NCBI GenBank assembly: GCA_016271365.2
Contig: JADMNL010000028.1
Location: forward strand, 100,966,001 to 101,030,000
DNA: 64,000 nucleotides
Origin: Neoceratodus forsteri
Taxonomy: Eukaryota > Chordata > Ceratodontiformes > Ceratodontidae
Reading direction: 5' to 3'
The position numbers were made by a program, and so were the translations under genes. The notes beneath the pieces were generated by a model. That model made no database searches, had not been told where the DNA came from, and saw nothing but the letters and a program-made list of their open reading frames with translations. Positions 31,419 to 40,935 of the stretch are shown in pieces (position 1 is the stretch's first letter; every line of letters starts with the position of its first letter).

Positions 31419-31615
31419 AACTTACCGTAACAATAAATCTTCGAGAGAGGCTCTTGCAGTAGGTAATTACATATAGGACTGAAGCCGGCAGGAGTCAGGA
31501 CCCCATGGAAAAATTTCTAGCTAGCAGTCTCTGGCAGGGGACGCCCCCACGTCAGGTGACCGACGTCAGTATAAAGGGGCAGTCCCCCACACCCGCCTTC
31601 CAGTTCTTTCCCGCC
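31419..31615 (-). repeat. G: 3' terminal inverted repeat
   Basis: AACTTACCGTAACAATAAAT, GAGAGGCTCTTGCAGTAGGT, AATTACATATAGGACTGA, then GGAGTCAGGACCCCATGG, TTTCTAGCTAGCAGTC, GACGTCAGTATAAAGGGGCA and CAGTTCTTTCCCGCC. It pairs with 38430-38609. The TATAAAGGGGC string resembles a TATA box, but its role is unknown. Confidence 0.9.
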
Positions 31616-31708
31616 AAAAGGCGAGGCGAGACGAGAGAGAAGCGGATATTTTCCATCCTGGAAAAGGAGCTGAAAAAGCTTAGGGGATGGAGGCGGGATA
31701 GAGCATTG

Positions 31709-31815
31709 CAAAGAGCCTCTCTCGAAGATCTACTGTTACGGTAAGTTCTTATGTAACTGTACTATCTTACTTCGAGAGGGCTCTTGCTGTAGGTAATTAC
31801 ATACAGTATAGGACT
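31709..31815. repeat. G: internal complementary region
   Basis: The first half (to 31747) reverse-complements the outer left end (TGTTACGGTAAGTT). CTT lies at 31748-31750. The second half (31751-31815) reverse-complements the outer right end and includes AGGGCTCTTGCTGTAGGTAA. About 27 bases next to the joint have no counterpart in the present right end. Confidence 0.85.
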
Positions 31816-31869
31816 GAGTTCCAAGCAGTTTGGAACAAGAAGAAGCCAACGGGAGGAGGGAAAACTACT

Positions 31870-32385
31870 CAGAAGTAGACCCTCTGGCTGTGAAGGTCTT
31901 AGGAAAGGAGACCTTGCAAAACAGCCAACCCGAAGTCTGCTCTACGGTGAGAGGCAATATCCAAACTGTAGTGTTTCGTAAAGGTATGGACAGAAGTCCA
32001 AGTAGCGGCTGCACAAATGTCAGCCGCTGACACGTTCTTGAAACAAGCAGCAGAGGCAGTGACCCCCCGTGTGGAGTGGGTTTCGACTGACCCAGGGTCT
32101 TGTTGTACTTGTCATAACAGAAAGTGATACAGTGAACTAACCATTTGGACAGGCACTGCTTGAAATAGCATTGCCTTCTCTTTTATGAGCAAAAGAGACA
32201 AACAGTTGATCAGTCTTTCTGAGATCCTTCGTCTCTGGAGGTATGGTATCTCAGAATCCGTGAACATCCAGAGTATGCAAGAGGTACCCTTGATTGGAGT
32301 GCGTAAAGAAAGCAGGCAACTCTATGGATTGATTCAGCGTAGATTCCGCTACCACCTTGGGGAGAAACTTAGGGTTGGTACGCTG
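31870..32385 (-). pseudogene. G: tyrosine recombinase, C-terminal half
   Basis: Minus-strand frames read RTNPKFLPKVVAES, LNQSIELPAFF, LLHTLDVH, then AAATWTSVHTFTKHYSLDIA near 31950-32000. The HTFTKHY segment with the presumed Tyr is intact. The HxxR box appears altered by a nearby frameshift (TPHG or TPRG-like). It is separated from its N-terminal half by the LTR-like insertion at 32386-33327. Confidence 0.8.
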
Positions 32386-33327
32386 TGTGACAGAAATGGG
32401 AAGGAAAGAGTTAATGGTTTGGATTCTGTAGGTGCCTTATTTTTTTAGCAGTTTGAAAAAAATACACTCCTGAAATCCTCTGTCCAGCAGCATCCAGCTT
32501 GTGGAATTCCTAGCTGCCAGATAAGAGCTGGGTCATAAATCTCGAGTGGACATCTCCAGACACACACAGACCTGCAGACACGGACACAGGGCAGTTTGAA
32601 TGGATTGGATCATTCAAATATAAACTTAAGGTGAAAAGGGAATATAATTGGTCACTGATAGGTGTTCACTCTGATTGGGACAATTAAATACATACATACA
32701 TGTTAGTTGGTTGGTGCATTTAATGGGAGAATAGGAATGACCTATTCTCCACAGAGTATATAACTTTCTGAAAGACAGAGAAGGCTCTCTTGTGCTTTGG
32801 AAGCTGGGAGGGGAAACATAAGTTTGGAGCCTACCTTGTAGCTATGTCCGTGGGAGCTGGCAGTTAGAACAGGGTACAGTGTCTCTTGTAAGGACAGGGA
32901 AGGGTAAGTTTAGTGATAGCATATTTCAGTAATAGCCTTCTTCTTTCGCCACCTGTTATTTAAAAACATTTGTTTACTTTTCCTGTATGAGTGTTATTCT
33001 CTTATGTTGTAAATATATATCCTGTAAATGCTCAGTGCACTTTCTGTTAAGTAAAAGCTATTTATTTGCTCAACAGTTGTGATTGTGATGTCATTTTTCT
33101 AAGGTAATATTTGGTTTCCACTGGCTGAGGTAAACTCTGTGTAGCATCCGCCACCCAAGAGAGACACACTACCAGACTTTAACTTGTGCAATTGCACATT
33201 TAATCATTCAAGTTTGTACACTTGAAAGATGTGCCAGAAGGAAAGTCCGTCTGGTGGCAGCGAATACCCGAGGACAGACACCTCTCTAAAAGCTGTTTCA
33301 GCCCGGAGGGAGAGGTGGGTTGTCACA
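32386..33327. mobile_element. solo LTR-like insertion in G recombinase
   Basis: A 942-bp unit begins TGTGACAGAA and ends GGTTGTCACA, so its tips form a 7-bp inverted repeat with TG...CA ends. It is flanked by CGCTG (32381-32385) and CGCAG (33328-33332), a 5-bp duplication with one mismatch. Removing it brings the recombinase codons VALR and TNPK back together. A TATATAA box lies near 32757-32763. No coding domain is present. It is probably a solo LTR of a Gypsy- or ERV-type element, class undetermined and orientation not certain. Confidence 0.72.
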
Positions 33328-33790
33328 CGCAGAGCCACACATTCCTTGTGAAAAATCAGATACGGGATTTTACACATCAGGGCCTGAAGCTCAGAAATCC
33401 TTCGAGCAGAAGTAATGGCCACGAGGAAGAGAGTCTTCCACGAGAAGAACTTCAGATCTGCTGAGGCTGCCAGCTCGAAAGCAGGCAGAGTAAGCTTCTC
33501 CAGAATAAAATTTAGATCCCAAGGAGGGGCAGGAACCCGAATAGGGGGTCTCAAGTGGAGGACCCCTCTAAGAAGGGTCTTAGAGACCTCCAGTTGCGCA
33601 GACGTCCTGTCTCCAAAAGGAACATGGTAGGCTGAGATGGCCGCCATGTGAACCTTCAACGAAGAATGATTAAGACCCAGGTCAAAGAGATGATGCAAGT
33701 AATCCAGAAGCCGCCCAACAGAGCACGAGAAAGGCTCGAAATCTTTGGAAGCGGCCCAGATCGTGAACCGCTTCCATTTCATGGCATACG
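33328..33790 (-). pseudogene. G: tyrosine recombinase, N-terminal half
   Basis: An open frame to 33782 reads MKWKRFTIWAASKDFEPFS, GRLLDYLHHLFDLGLNHSSL, KVHMAAISAYHVPFGDR, LTLPAFELAASADLKFFSWK and VAITSARRISELQAL (first catalytic Arg intact). It then runs into the LTR-like insertion. It aligns domain for domain with recombinases of copies A-E but is clearly another family. Confidence 0.9.
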
Positions 33791-33816
33791 AGAACTGGTG
33801 GATGCCTTCCTGGCCT

Positions 33817-34255
33817 TCACCAGAATCTCGCCACTGGGGGACAATTCTGCAAACGGGCTTGCCACTGCAGGAGCCACACGTGCAACTGAAGGGACTTGAG
33901 GCCTGGATGGACCAGGGTCCCCTGATCCTGGGTCAACAAAGTCTGCGACAGAGGAAGAGGAAGCAGAGGTTCCTCAGAAAACCATTGCAGAAGAGAGAAC
34001 CAAACTTGCCTGGGCCAGAAAGGAGCAATGAGAATCATGCGAGCTCCTTCCAAACCAAGTTTCTGTAAGACTCTCGGAATCAAGGGGATCGGAGAGAAGG
34101 CATAGACGAATCTTCCCTTCCAGCCTAGAGACAAAGCATCTCTCCAAAAAACATCGTGCCCTGGAGTGAGCGAGCAGAAAGCAGGAAGTTTTGCGTTGAG
34201 AGGAGACGTGAACAGGTCTACCTGAGGGGTTCCCCAGCGTAGAAAGATTTTGTCT
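33817..34255 (-). pseudogene. G: Dam-methyltransferase-like module
   Basis: SLGWKGRFVYAFSPIPLIP, RVLQKLGLEGARMILIAPFW and PRQVWFSLLQWFSEE occupy the RNase H-recombinase interval. The motif equivalent to NPPF is AFSPI, further degraded than AFPPF in the other family. Frames are continuous for about 105 codons. Confidence 0.55.
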
Positions 34256-34256
34256 G

Positions 34257-34720
34257 CTACCCCCGATCAAGTTCCCACTCGTGCGCTTGGGCAGACGACC
34301 AACTGAGGTGGTCTGCCAAGATGTTCTCGACCCCCGGGACGTGAATGGTCGTGAGGTGAAGGTTGTGCTGCACTGCCCAATCCCAAACCTGCATCGCTTC
34401 CCCGCAAAGAGGATAGGAATGAGTTCCTCCCTGTTTGTTAATATACCAAACGACACACGTTGTCCGTTTGGACAGCCAGATGTCCGGGAAGCAGAAAAAG
34501 ATGCAGAGCCTGAAGAGCATACAACACGGCCCGAAGCTCGAGCACACTGATGTGGAGAGATTTTTAAAGCTGGTACCAGGAACCCTGGGTCCTGTGAGGC
34601 CAGAGATGGGCTCCCCAACTTTCTCCCGCAGCGTCTGTTGTCAGCGTCTGGGAGGGGGGAGGAAGGCAGAAGGGAACTCCCCAGCAAAGGTTCTCCTGAA
34701 CCGACCACCACTGCAAGTCC
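34257..34720 (-). pseudogene. G: RNase H
   Basis: Frames include TLTTDAAGESWGAHLWPH, CVVWYINKQGGTHSYPLCGE, and LHLTTIHVPGVENILADHLS. The first Asp (TTDA) and the last (ADHLS) are visible. The middle Glu and Asp blocks lie across frameshifts near 34500. Confidence 0.82.
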
Positions 34721-34739
34721 TGAGCCATAGGGCTGGAGA

Positions 34740-35675
34740 CCACAACCAGTGGATCTAGGTCATCCACCAGCTGATCCCACTGAGACCGAAGCGTCCACTG
34801 AGACCGAAGCGTCCACTGAGAGATTCTCATGTGGAGCCAAGCATGAGGGACTGTCAGAATAGCAGCCGCCATGAGCCCGAGGAGTCAAAGGACTTACCTG
34901 GCACTGACCCACCTGCGGCTGGATAACAGGTCGACCTGAGCCTGGATCGATGCCGCCCTGTCCAGAGGCAGAAAAGCCATGCCAGAGGTCGTGTCCAGGA
35001 TCACCCCGATAAACTGGAGCCTCTGGGATGGGATCAGATGGGACTTGGCCTGGTTGACGGTAACCCCCAGGCAGGCAAAAATCTGCAGGGTGAGGGAAAG
35101 GAAGCGCAGGAGTTCCTCCCTGGACGAGGCCACCAGGAGCCAATCGTCCAGGTACGGGAAAACCTACACCCCCGGGTACGCAGGAAAGCCGCCACCACCG
35201 AAAGGCATTTGGTAAAAACTCGGGGAGCCGAGGAAAGACCAAAAGGGAGGGCCTTGAACTGGTAGTGGTCCCCCTGAAAAGCAAAACGGAGGTATCTGCA
35301 GTGGGAAGGGCAAATAGGGATATGCAGGTAAGCATCCTGCATATCCAGAGCGCACAGCCACTGTCCCGGCCGAAGGAGGGGCAGAAGACTCTGCAGAGAG
35401 AGCATCCTGAACCTTCTGTACTCCACAAACAAGTTCAGGGAGCAGAGGTTGAGAATTGGCCTCACCTCTCCTGATTTCTTCGGGACCAGGAAGAAGTGGG
35501 AATAGAAGCCCGTCCCCTGAATGTGCGGGGGTACAGGCTCTATCGCCTCCTTCACCAGAAGAGAGGAGATTTCTTCCCGACCAGAAGATGATGTTCTGGG
35601 GAGTACGACAACCTGGGGGTTCGGGAGGTTTCCAAGAAACTCTACTGAGTGTCCTTCTGCGATCAGCTGGAGCAT
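34740..35675 (-). pseudogene. G: DIRS reverse transcriptase
   Basis: The frame 35034-35675 reads LPRTSSSGREEISSLLVKEA, GTGFYSHFFLVPKKSGEVRP, ILNLCSLNLFVEYRRF, PGQWLCALDMQDAYLHIPIC and ALPFGLSSAPRVFTKCLSVV. The FPYLDD coding sequence is intact at about 35141-35155, but one base is out of frame with the upstream part. A 19-base unit is duplicated in tandem near 34783-34820 in the connection region. Confidence 0.88.
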
Positions 35676-38312
35676 CTAAGTGTTCTGTAATTATCCTCCC
35701 CAGCCCGGTAGGTGGAGGAAGAATCTCCTCCTACCAGTTCCTCTGGTGTACCCAGAGGCAGTGGGAGAGGAAAGGAGTCAGGAGGTATGAGGCAACGTCG
35801 GGCTGAAGCCCCCGCTGCTTTTTTGCGGGGGTTGCAGCCGGAGGGGCCCCGGCGTTTATTGGCCGGCTTTCCTGGAGGTTTCACTTTCGTCAAGCCATTG
35901 CATGGGACGGTGCTGAGCTTATGGGGTTTGTACAAAGAGTCGACTGACTTGAGTGCAGTACCCTTCTCCTGCAGATCGGTGATGATGTCCTTGACATCAC
36001 CACCGAACAGCACCGAACCCCTAAAGGGCGCGTCCTGGATAGCGGACTGCACCTCCAGGACCAAACCTGACAATCCGAGCCAGGCGTGGCACCGCTACCC
36101 TACGGCAAAAGTCAAGCTCCGACCAGCAGTGTCCACTGCGTCGTACGTGGCATGAAGCATGTGCCAACTGGCCAAACGCGCAGACCGGACTAGATCCACC
36201 ACTTTCTGCTTCATCTGAGACTCAGGAAGGGAGTCCAATTTAGCCTCTACCTGGCTAAGGACTGCCTTCTAATAGTCCCCCATATGGCCAACATAATTTA
36301 AGGCCCTAATACCCAGAGTGGAAGAAGCATAAATCTTCTTCCCGTATTGATCCAGAAGGCGGATTCCTTGTCGGTGGGGACGAGCTCAAGTGCTTGGGGT
36401 TAGCCGCCTGGGCCGCGCCTGATATAACTCAATCAGCTCGAGGGTGCAAATTCAAAGAGTCGACACCGGGAGCCTGGTAGTGCCTAGCTGACTTCAGAGG
36501 AAGGGGGCTAATGCCGATAGTTGCTTCCAAATAGTGGAGATAAGGTCGGCATGAGGCTCAATGCAGGGTGGCACCAGGCTTGGAACGGTCTCTGGCAGAT
36601 CCAGGTGAGCAGCGAGTTTCTTATGCTCTGGATCCAGCTACGAGGAATGCCACTGATGAACTTCCTGGATTTTTCACAGCAACTCTGTAAAAGAAGGATC
36701 CTTTGGAGGAGTCCTTGGCCTGGGCTTATCCGGAGAGCGTGGCTCGTTGTCTAAGTCGGAACGACCATCGAAGTCATCCAAGGTGGATGAAGAGGGAGAA
36801 GACTCTTCCTCCAGACGCGGGGGAAGCGTATCCTGCCCTGCCCTGGAACCGGACGGCTCACCTCTGGTATCCGGAGGTGGGGAGGGAATCTCTTGTCTCT
36901 GACGTAGGGGGTCTGGAACCGGGACCGGCGTCGGAAGACTGCTCTCTACCTCCCTGGTGAGCTGAGCCTTGGTCTCAGCCCACCAGGAGGCTAGTCTCCT
37001 TCAAATCCACCGGCCGCTGAGGGGGTGGTGGAGGTGGAGGAGGAGGAGGGGGAATACGGATATTGTGGATACCTGTACTGAGCGTATCCATACCCCAACA
37101 GCGGGAAACCCGGCGTCGGGTAGTAAGGCACTGTGTACTGCGGTGTCGGATAGGCTGGCATCAGGTACTGGGGCGCTGGATACTGCGGTCCCTGGTATGA
37201 CTGTGTCGGATAGGACGGGGTCGGATACCCACGACCGGGTCTGCTGGAGCAGACGGCCCGGAAAGAGCATGGCAGGCAGCCTGAAACAGGAGGGCCATGA
37301 TGCAGGCCCCGCGAGGGCGGCATCCGGAGAGGGATGTTGTCCGCGTCGGGTAAGGCCAGCGACGCGCCCAAGGCACTGACATCAGGTTGTCCGCCCAGCC
37401 GGGAGGAGACCTGACGAAGCTGCCCTTGCCATCCCTCGCATCACCCATCGGAGTAGGGGCAAAATCCCCAGGGTCAAGCTGAGGAGATGCTGGGGCCTCA
37501 GAGGGCAGCAAATGCTGCGGGGAGCCGGGGACGGCGGACAGAACGTTAGGGTCCAGCGTCGACTGACGCCATGCGATCGTCGGAGGGGCCGACGTTCGAC
37601 TTACCGGCAGAGTCCAGGCAGATGTCGGAGGAGTCGTCATCCGACTTAGTGGAACCCTCGCCCGAGGCAGGCTGCAATGAAGGTGCGGCCTGGTCGGGCA
37701 GCTTAGGGGCCGTGCACTGCCCCAAAGGGTCAAGCAACTTAGAGGCCTTCTCCAGGCGGACGTCAGAGGAGCCGACGTCCGGCTTACTGGAGCCACTCGC
37801 ACCAGTAGGCCGCGTGGCGGCAGCCTTGCTGGGAATGTACGCCTCCTTTAGCCCGGAGGCACCCAAAGAGTCCGAGCATGAGACAGACGGGTTGGCCGAT
37901 GCCATATTGGAAGCTACCAAGACTGCCGTCGCGGTGCAGTCCCCGGGGGGACGTTACCTGGAGCACGGCGACTCCAGCCAAAGTCGCAGTGGCCGAGGAA
38001 GAGGAGTCCCGGTCCAAGTGCTTCTCCTTATCTTTCTTTTTACGGTGACCCTCGGGCGAAGTTGAGGCCTGACGAAGCTTCTTCAGCTCCTTTTCCATGG
38101 AGGTCATTTTCTTTTTAAGGATGTGGGCCTCCAGGGACTGCTGCCTCCGTCTGCGGGTGGCGGCGTTGTACTTCAGGCAATGCTGGCACTTCTCCACGGG
38201 GTGGTCCGGGCCTAGGCAGAAGAGGCACTGGGAGTGTCCGTCTTTGTGCAGAAGTTGGGCGCCGAACGAGTCACACTTATTCTTGTGCTCGGAGGGTGTA
38301 GGGGACGACATA
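35676..38312 (-). pseudogene. G: DIRS ORF1 (gag-like) with Tyr/Pro repeats
   Basis: The start at 38312 gives MSSPTPSEHKNKCDSFGAQL, then CLFCLGPDHPVEKCQHCL, a Cys/His cluster like that of copies A-F, and a coiled basic stretch (KKKMTSMEKELKKLRQ). A Ser/Asp-rich region with repeated SSD blocks (37566-37800) follows. Next comes a Tyr/Pro-rich tract near 37030-37230 (YPTPSYPTQSYQGPQYPAPQ and onward). Near the C-terminus SVLFGGDVKDIITDLQEK aligns with SLFGEQTENYMKKMDEYR of the other family. Several frames are involved. Confidence 0.8.
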
Positions 38313-38429
38313 CACCTCAGAAAAAAACTGACAGAATTTGAGCAAATCAAAGAAAAAACAACGGTAAGACTACCGATGACAGACTGACGAGCAGTTGAAC
38401 TTAACCGCGAGGCACTTACGCAAGCTAAT

Positions 38430-38609
38430 GGCGGGAAAGAACTGGAAGGCGGGTGTGGGGGACTGCCCCTTTATACTGACGTCACTAGATGTCGGTCACC
38501 TGACATGGGGGGAGGTCCCCCGCCAAAGACTGCTAGCTAGAAATTTTTCCGTGGGGTCCTGACACCTGCCAGTTTCAGTCCTATATGTAATTACCTACTG
38601 CAAGAGCCC
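38430..38609 (-). repeat. G: 5' terminal inverted repeat
   Basis: GGCGGGAAAGAACTGGAAGG, GGGGGACTGCCCCTTTATAC, GACTGCTAGCTAGAAATTTT, GGGGTCCTGACACCTGCC and TATATGTAATTACCTACTGC, ending GAGCCC before AAG. It pairs with 31419-31615. It stops about 27 bases short of what the ICR predicts for this end. Confidence 0.9.
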
Positions 38610-38612
38610 AAG

Positions 38613-39006
38613 TACATAATTTCCATATCTTCCCCAAATCAATCTTCACCATTCATTACTGATGGCAAACCCTGGGGGGAAAAGCATCCTCCAGCCTCCC
38701 GTGGGGGAAAGAACACGGGAGGAGGGGGCCAATCCGGCCCTGGCCAGGCCCGAGGACTTGACAGGGCCGGCAAATGCTCCCAAGATCCGGGAGGTGGAGG
38801 GTGCCCCTGAAGTACATGCCATGCCCTGCAGGAAAAGAAGTGGACCCCCCCAGAAAGGTGAGGACATCACCCTATGCCGGGCCAGGGGTGACAACCTGGA
38901 CAGGCAAAGCCTATACACTAACTCCTGCTTCCAGGCTTGCAACTGCCAAATGAATCCTGCTACCCTGCCTCATCCCTTACTATCTGACCAGTGCCTCCAT
39001 CTAGAC
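38613..39006. other. probable family H remnant and GC-rich spacer
   Basis: 38613-38665 repeats, in direct orientation, the outer part of the H terminal repeat (ATCTTCACCATTCATTACTG). In an intact DIRS element that pattern fits the second half of an ICR. The rest (38666-38998) is GC-rich with an open + frame but no recognisable domain. The last eight bases are the target-site duplication of the hAT element. Confidence 0.45.
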
Positions 39007-39735
39007 CAGGGTTTCTCAAATGGTGAAGCCAGCCTCCCAGGGGAGGCCCCATCCTGTTCCCAGGGAGGCTCAAGCAAGCCTTAAAATGTACTATATTTAA
39101 ATGTCAAGTTTTGGATGCTTCGTGTGAAAGGATGCAGCAAAGTGAAAGCGAATAATGGCATGCGAATTTATGTACAAAATGGTTACCAGGAGAGACACGC
39201 TCAACAAACACTTGTTTCTTGGTATGATATGGGGGAACTACAATTCTTGGAAACTGTGCAAAACAAAATTCAAAATAATGCAAATGAATAGGAACAAGGT
39301 AACAACTGACCCATTATACTGGCTGCAAAAAAGCACAAATACAAAGGATAAGCAGAGAGATACTAGGAGCAAGAGCAGGAGGAGCAAAATGGTCCCTGAG
39401 AAGGTGTTTAAGAGCAGGGTAAAACTGAAAGAAAGCAGCTGGACTTATGGAGGTATTGCAACGAGGGGCAAATACAGTCCAAAAGTCAGAAGTGTGGAGC
39501 GAGTAGGCTGACCTGGGGGGGGAGGGGTTTACAGAGAGGGAGAATAATAAGTTCAATAAAATGAGAATAAACTCAACTACTCACATGCACTTCATTGTAT
39601 TCTTCCTGTAATGTGCAAAGTATGATAGTTGTTCTAATTACGGGAAGGCCCAAAATTATTTCTATATTAGGGGAAGCTCAAGATATTTTCCAAGACTTGG
39701 GGGAGGTTCACTATGATAAAGTGTGAGAACTCCTG
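39007..39735. mobile_element. hAT-type non-autonomous DNA transposon
   Basis: The ends are CAGGGTTTCTCAAATGG and the reverse complement of TGTGAGAACTCCTG, the CAGGGxTTCTCAAA style of hAT (Charlie/Tip100-like) termini. A perfect 8-bp duplication, ATCTAGAC, flanks it at 38999-39006 and 39736-39743. The 729-bp interior has a 118-codon open frame without transposase features, so it must have been mobilised in trans. Confidence 0.88.
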
Positions 39736-39743
39736 ATCTAGAC

Positions 39744-40199
39744 AAACAGAATGTATCCTACAATAACACATGCTAGTTTTCCCTTTCTACTACCGGGTTA
39801 ACTCACCATTGCACCCTGTACACTAAACTAGGCTGGCTATCCCCTTCCTCTCGTTACTTATTTGCATTTGGCTGCTTGATCGATAAAGTCATCAGGTCCT
39901 CTAAATCAGCTGCTCTCGCTGCCCTGTTAAACCCCCAGGACCAGTCCTACCCCTTTTGTTCCTATGGCCAATCACCAGGGTGGAATACATCAGTTTGTGA
40001 GCTGGTAGTTAGTTTGGCCACTTGCTTTCAAAATCTGGTAGCCACATCAATATCTTTAGTGGTCATCATTTTAAAGGCTTAAAACTCACTTTGTGGGCAG
40101 GTAGCCAGTTGGCCAGTAACATTCAAAATCCGGAAGCCAATCCAATTTTCTTTGTTACCATTGGCCACCTGGCTACCCAGTTTTTCCCACCCTGCTAAT
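39744..40199. other. unassigned spacer
   Basis: No gene or clear element. Repeated TGGCCACxTG and GGTAGCCA motifs occur at 40010-40180 in both orientations, perhaps the trace of an old short transposon. Confidence 0.35.
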
Positions 40200-40935
40200 C
40201 ACTCCGGGCTGTATCTAGATGCTCCACCAAAATGAGTGAGGAAGCCTTTGCCTCCTTTGCACCTAAATTCTGGAATGCCCTTCCACCTCACCTCTGAGTC
40301 GCTCAGTCCCACTGCTGTTTCAAAAAAAGCACTTTACAAATTCGTAAGCAACTCTGACATCTGCTCTTGCAATTAATGCCCACTGTTCTTTATTGTATTT
40401 GTTCCCACTGTCTTTTATCTACACTGGCTTTGAACTCCTTATTACTCTCTCACTGTAACAGGAGGCAGTATAGCAAAGTGGTTAAGAGCATTGAGCTGCA
40501 AACCTGGAGACCTGGGTTTGAATCCCATCAGCCCCCACTTGCATACTGTTTGACCCTGAGCAAGTCACTTAACTGTCTTCTGCTCCCAAGTCACACCTGG
40601 AAACAAGCTCCGGCTTGGTGTGCATTTCCTGGTTAAACAATTTCCCCTTTCCCTAATATGTGTCCCCTACCTCAATCGCCAGGCTGAACAATTATATTTG
40701 CTAGTTCTCTCTTGATTGTTTCACCAGTGTTTACTTGTACTAATTGTATCTTACAATGCTCAATATGTTAGTCATGCTTTGCAACTTATCCTTCCTGTAA
40801 AGTGTTGTGTTCTCAGCTGACTTGTTCTAATGCTGTACTAGAGCTTTGTAACCTCCTGGGTCGTGCCTGAAAATAGGCAATGTTTTTGTCTAGTGCACTT
40901 ACCCAGTCAACAAAAACTAAATAAACAAACATACA
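40200..40935 (+). mobile_element. LINE 3' end fragment, interrupted by a SINE
   Basis: EEAFASFAPKFWNALPPHL followed by a stop and FKKALYKFV (40230-40350) matches the last conserved block of L2/CR1-group RTs (PxxWNxLP...FKxxLK). After the SINE, CTCCTGGGTCGTGCCTG, then AACAAAAACTAAATAAACAA at 40905-40925, looks like a LINE 3' UTR and tail. Clade uncertain. Confidence 0.65.
40462..40640 (+). mobile_element. MIR-like tRNA-derived SINE, copy 1
   Basis: It starts GGAGGCAGTATAGCAAAGTG, with an A-box-like TAGCAAAGTGG and a B-box-like GGGTTTGAATCCC, then CACTTGCATACTG, TGACCCTGAGCAAGTCACTT and AACTGTC. The layout and core match the MIR/CORE-SINE pattern. It sits inside the LINE 3' fragment. Confidence 0.82.

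Larger units (their letters stand above)
31419..38609 (-). mobile_element. DIRS element G, second family, complete ends
   Basis: A 7191-bp element with its own terminal repeats (31419-31615 and 38430-38609), an ICR, gag, RT, RNase H, Dam-like module and recombinase, all on the minus strand. AAG flanks it at 31416-31418 and 38610-38612, the same core as in copies C-E despite unrelated repeat sequence. Its length includes a 942-bp solo-LTR-like insertion in the recombinase. Coding regions are frameshifted. Confidence 0.9.

Noticed and set aside
36990..37240. A host Tyr/Pro-rich structural protein gene
   Set aside because: The tract is inside element G, in the gag interval between the Cys/His cluster and the LFG block.
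40462..40640. A tRNA gene, suggested by A-box and B-box-like motifs
   Set aside because: The sequence cannot fold into a full cloverleaf and continues into a MIR-like core. A second collinear copy exists at 43731-43892. It is a SINE head.
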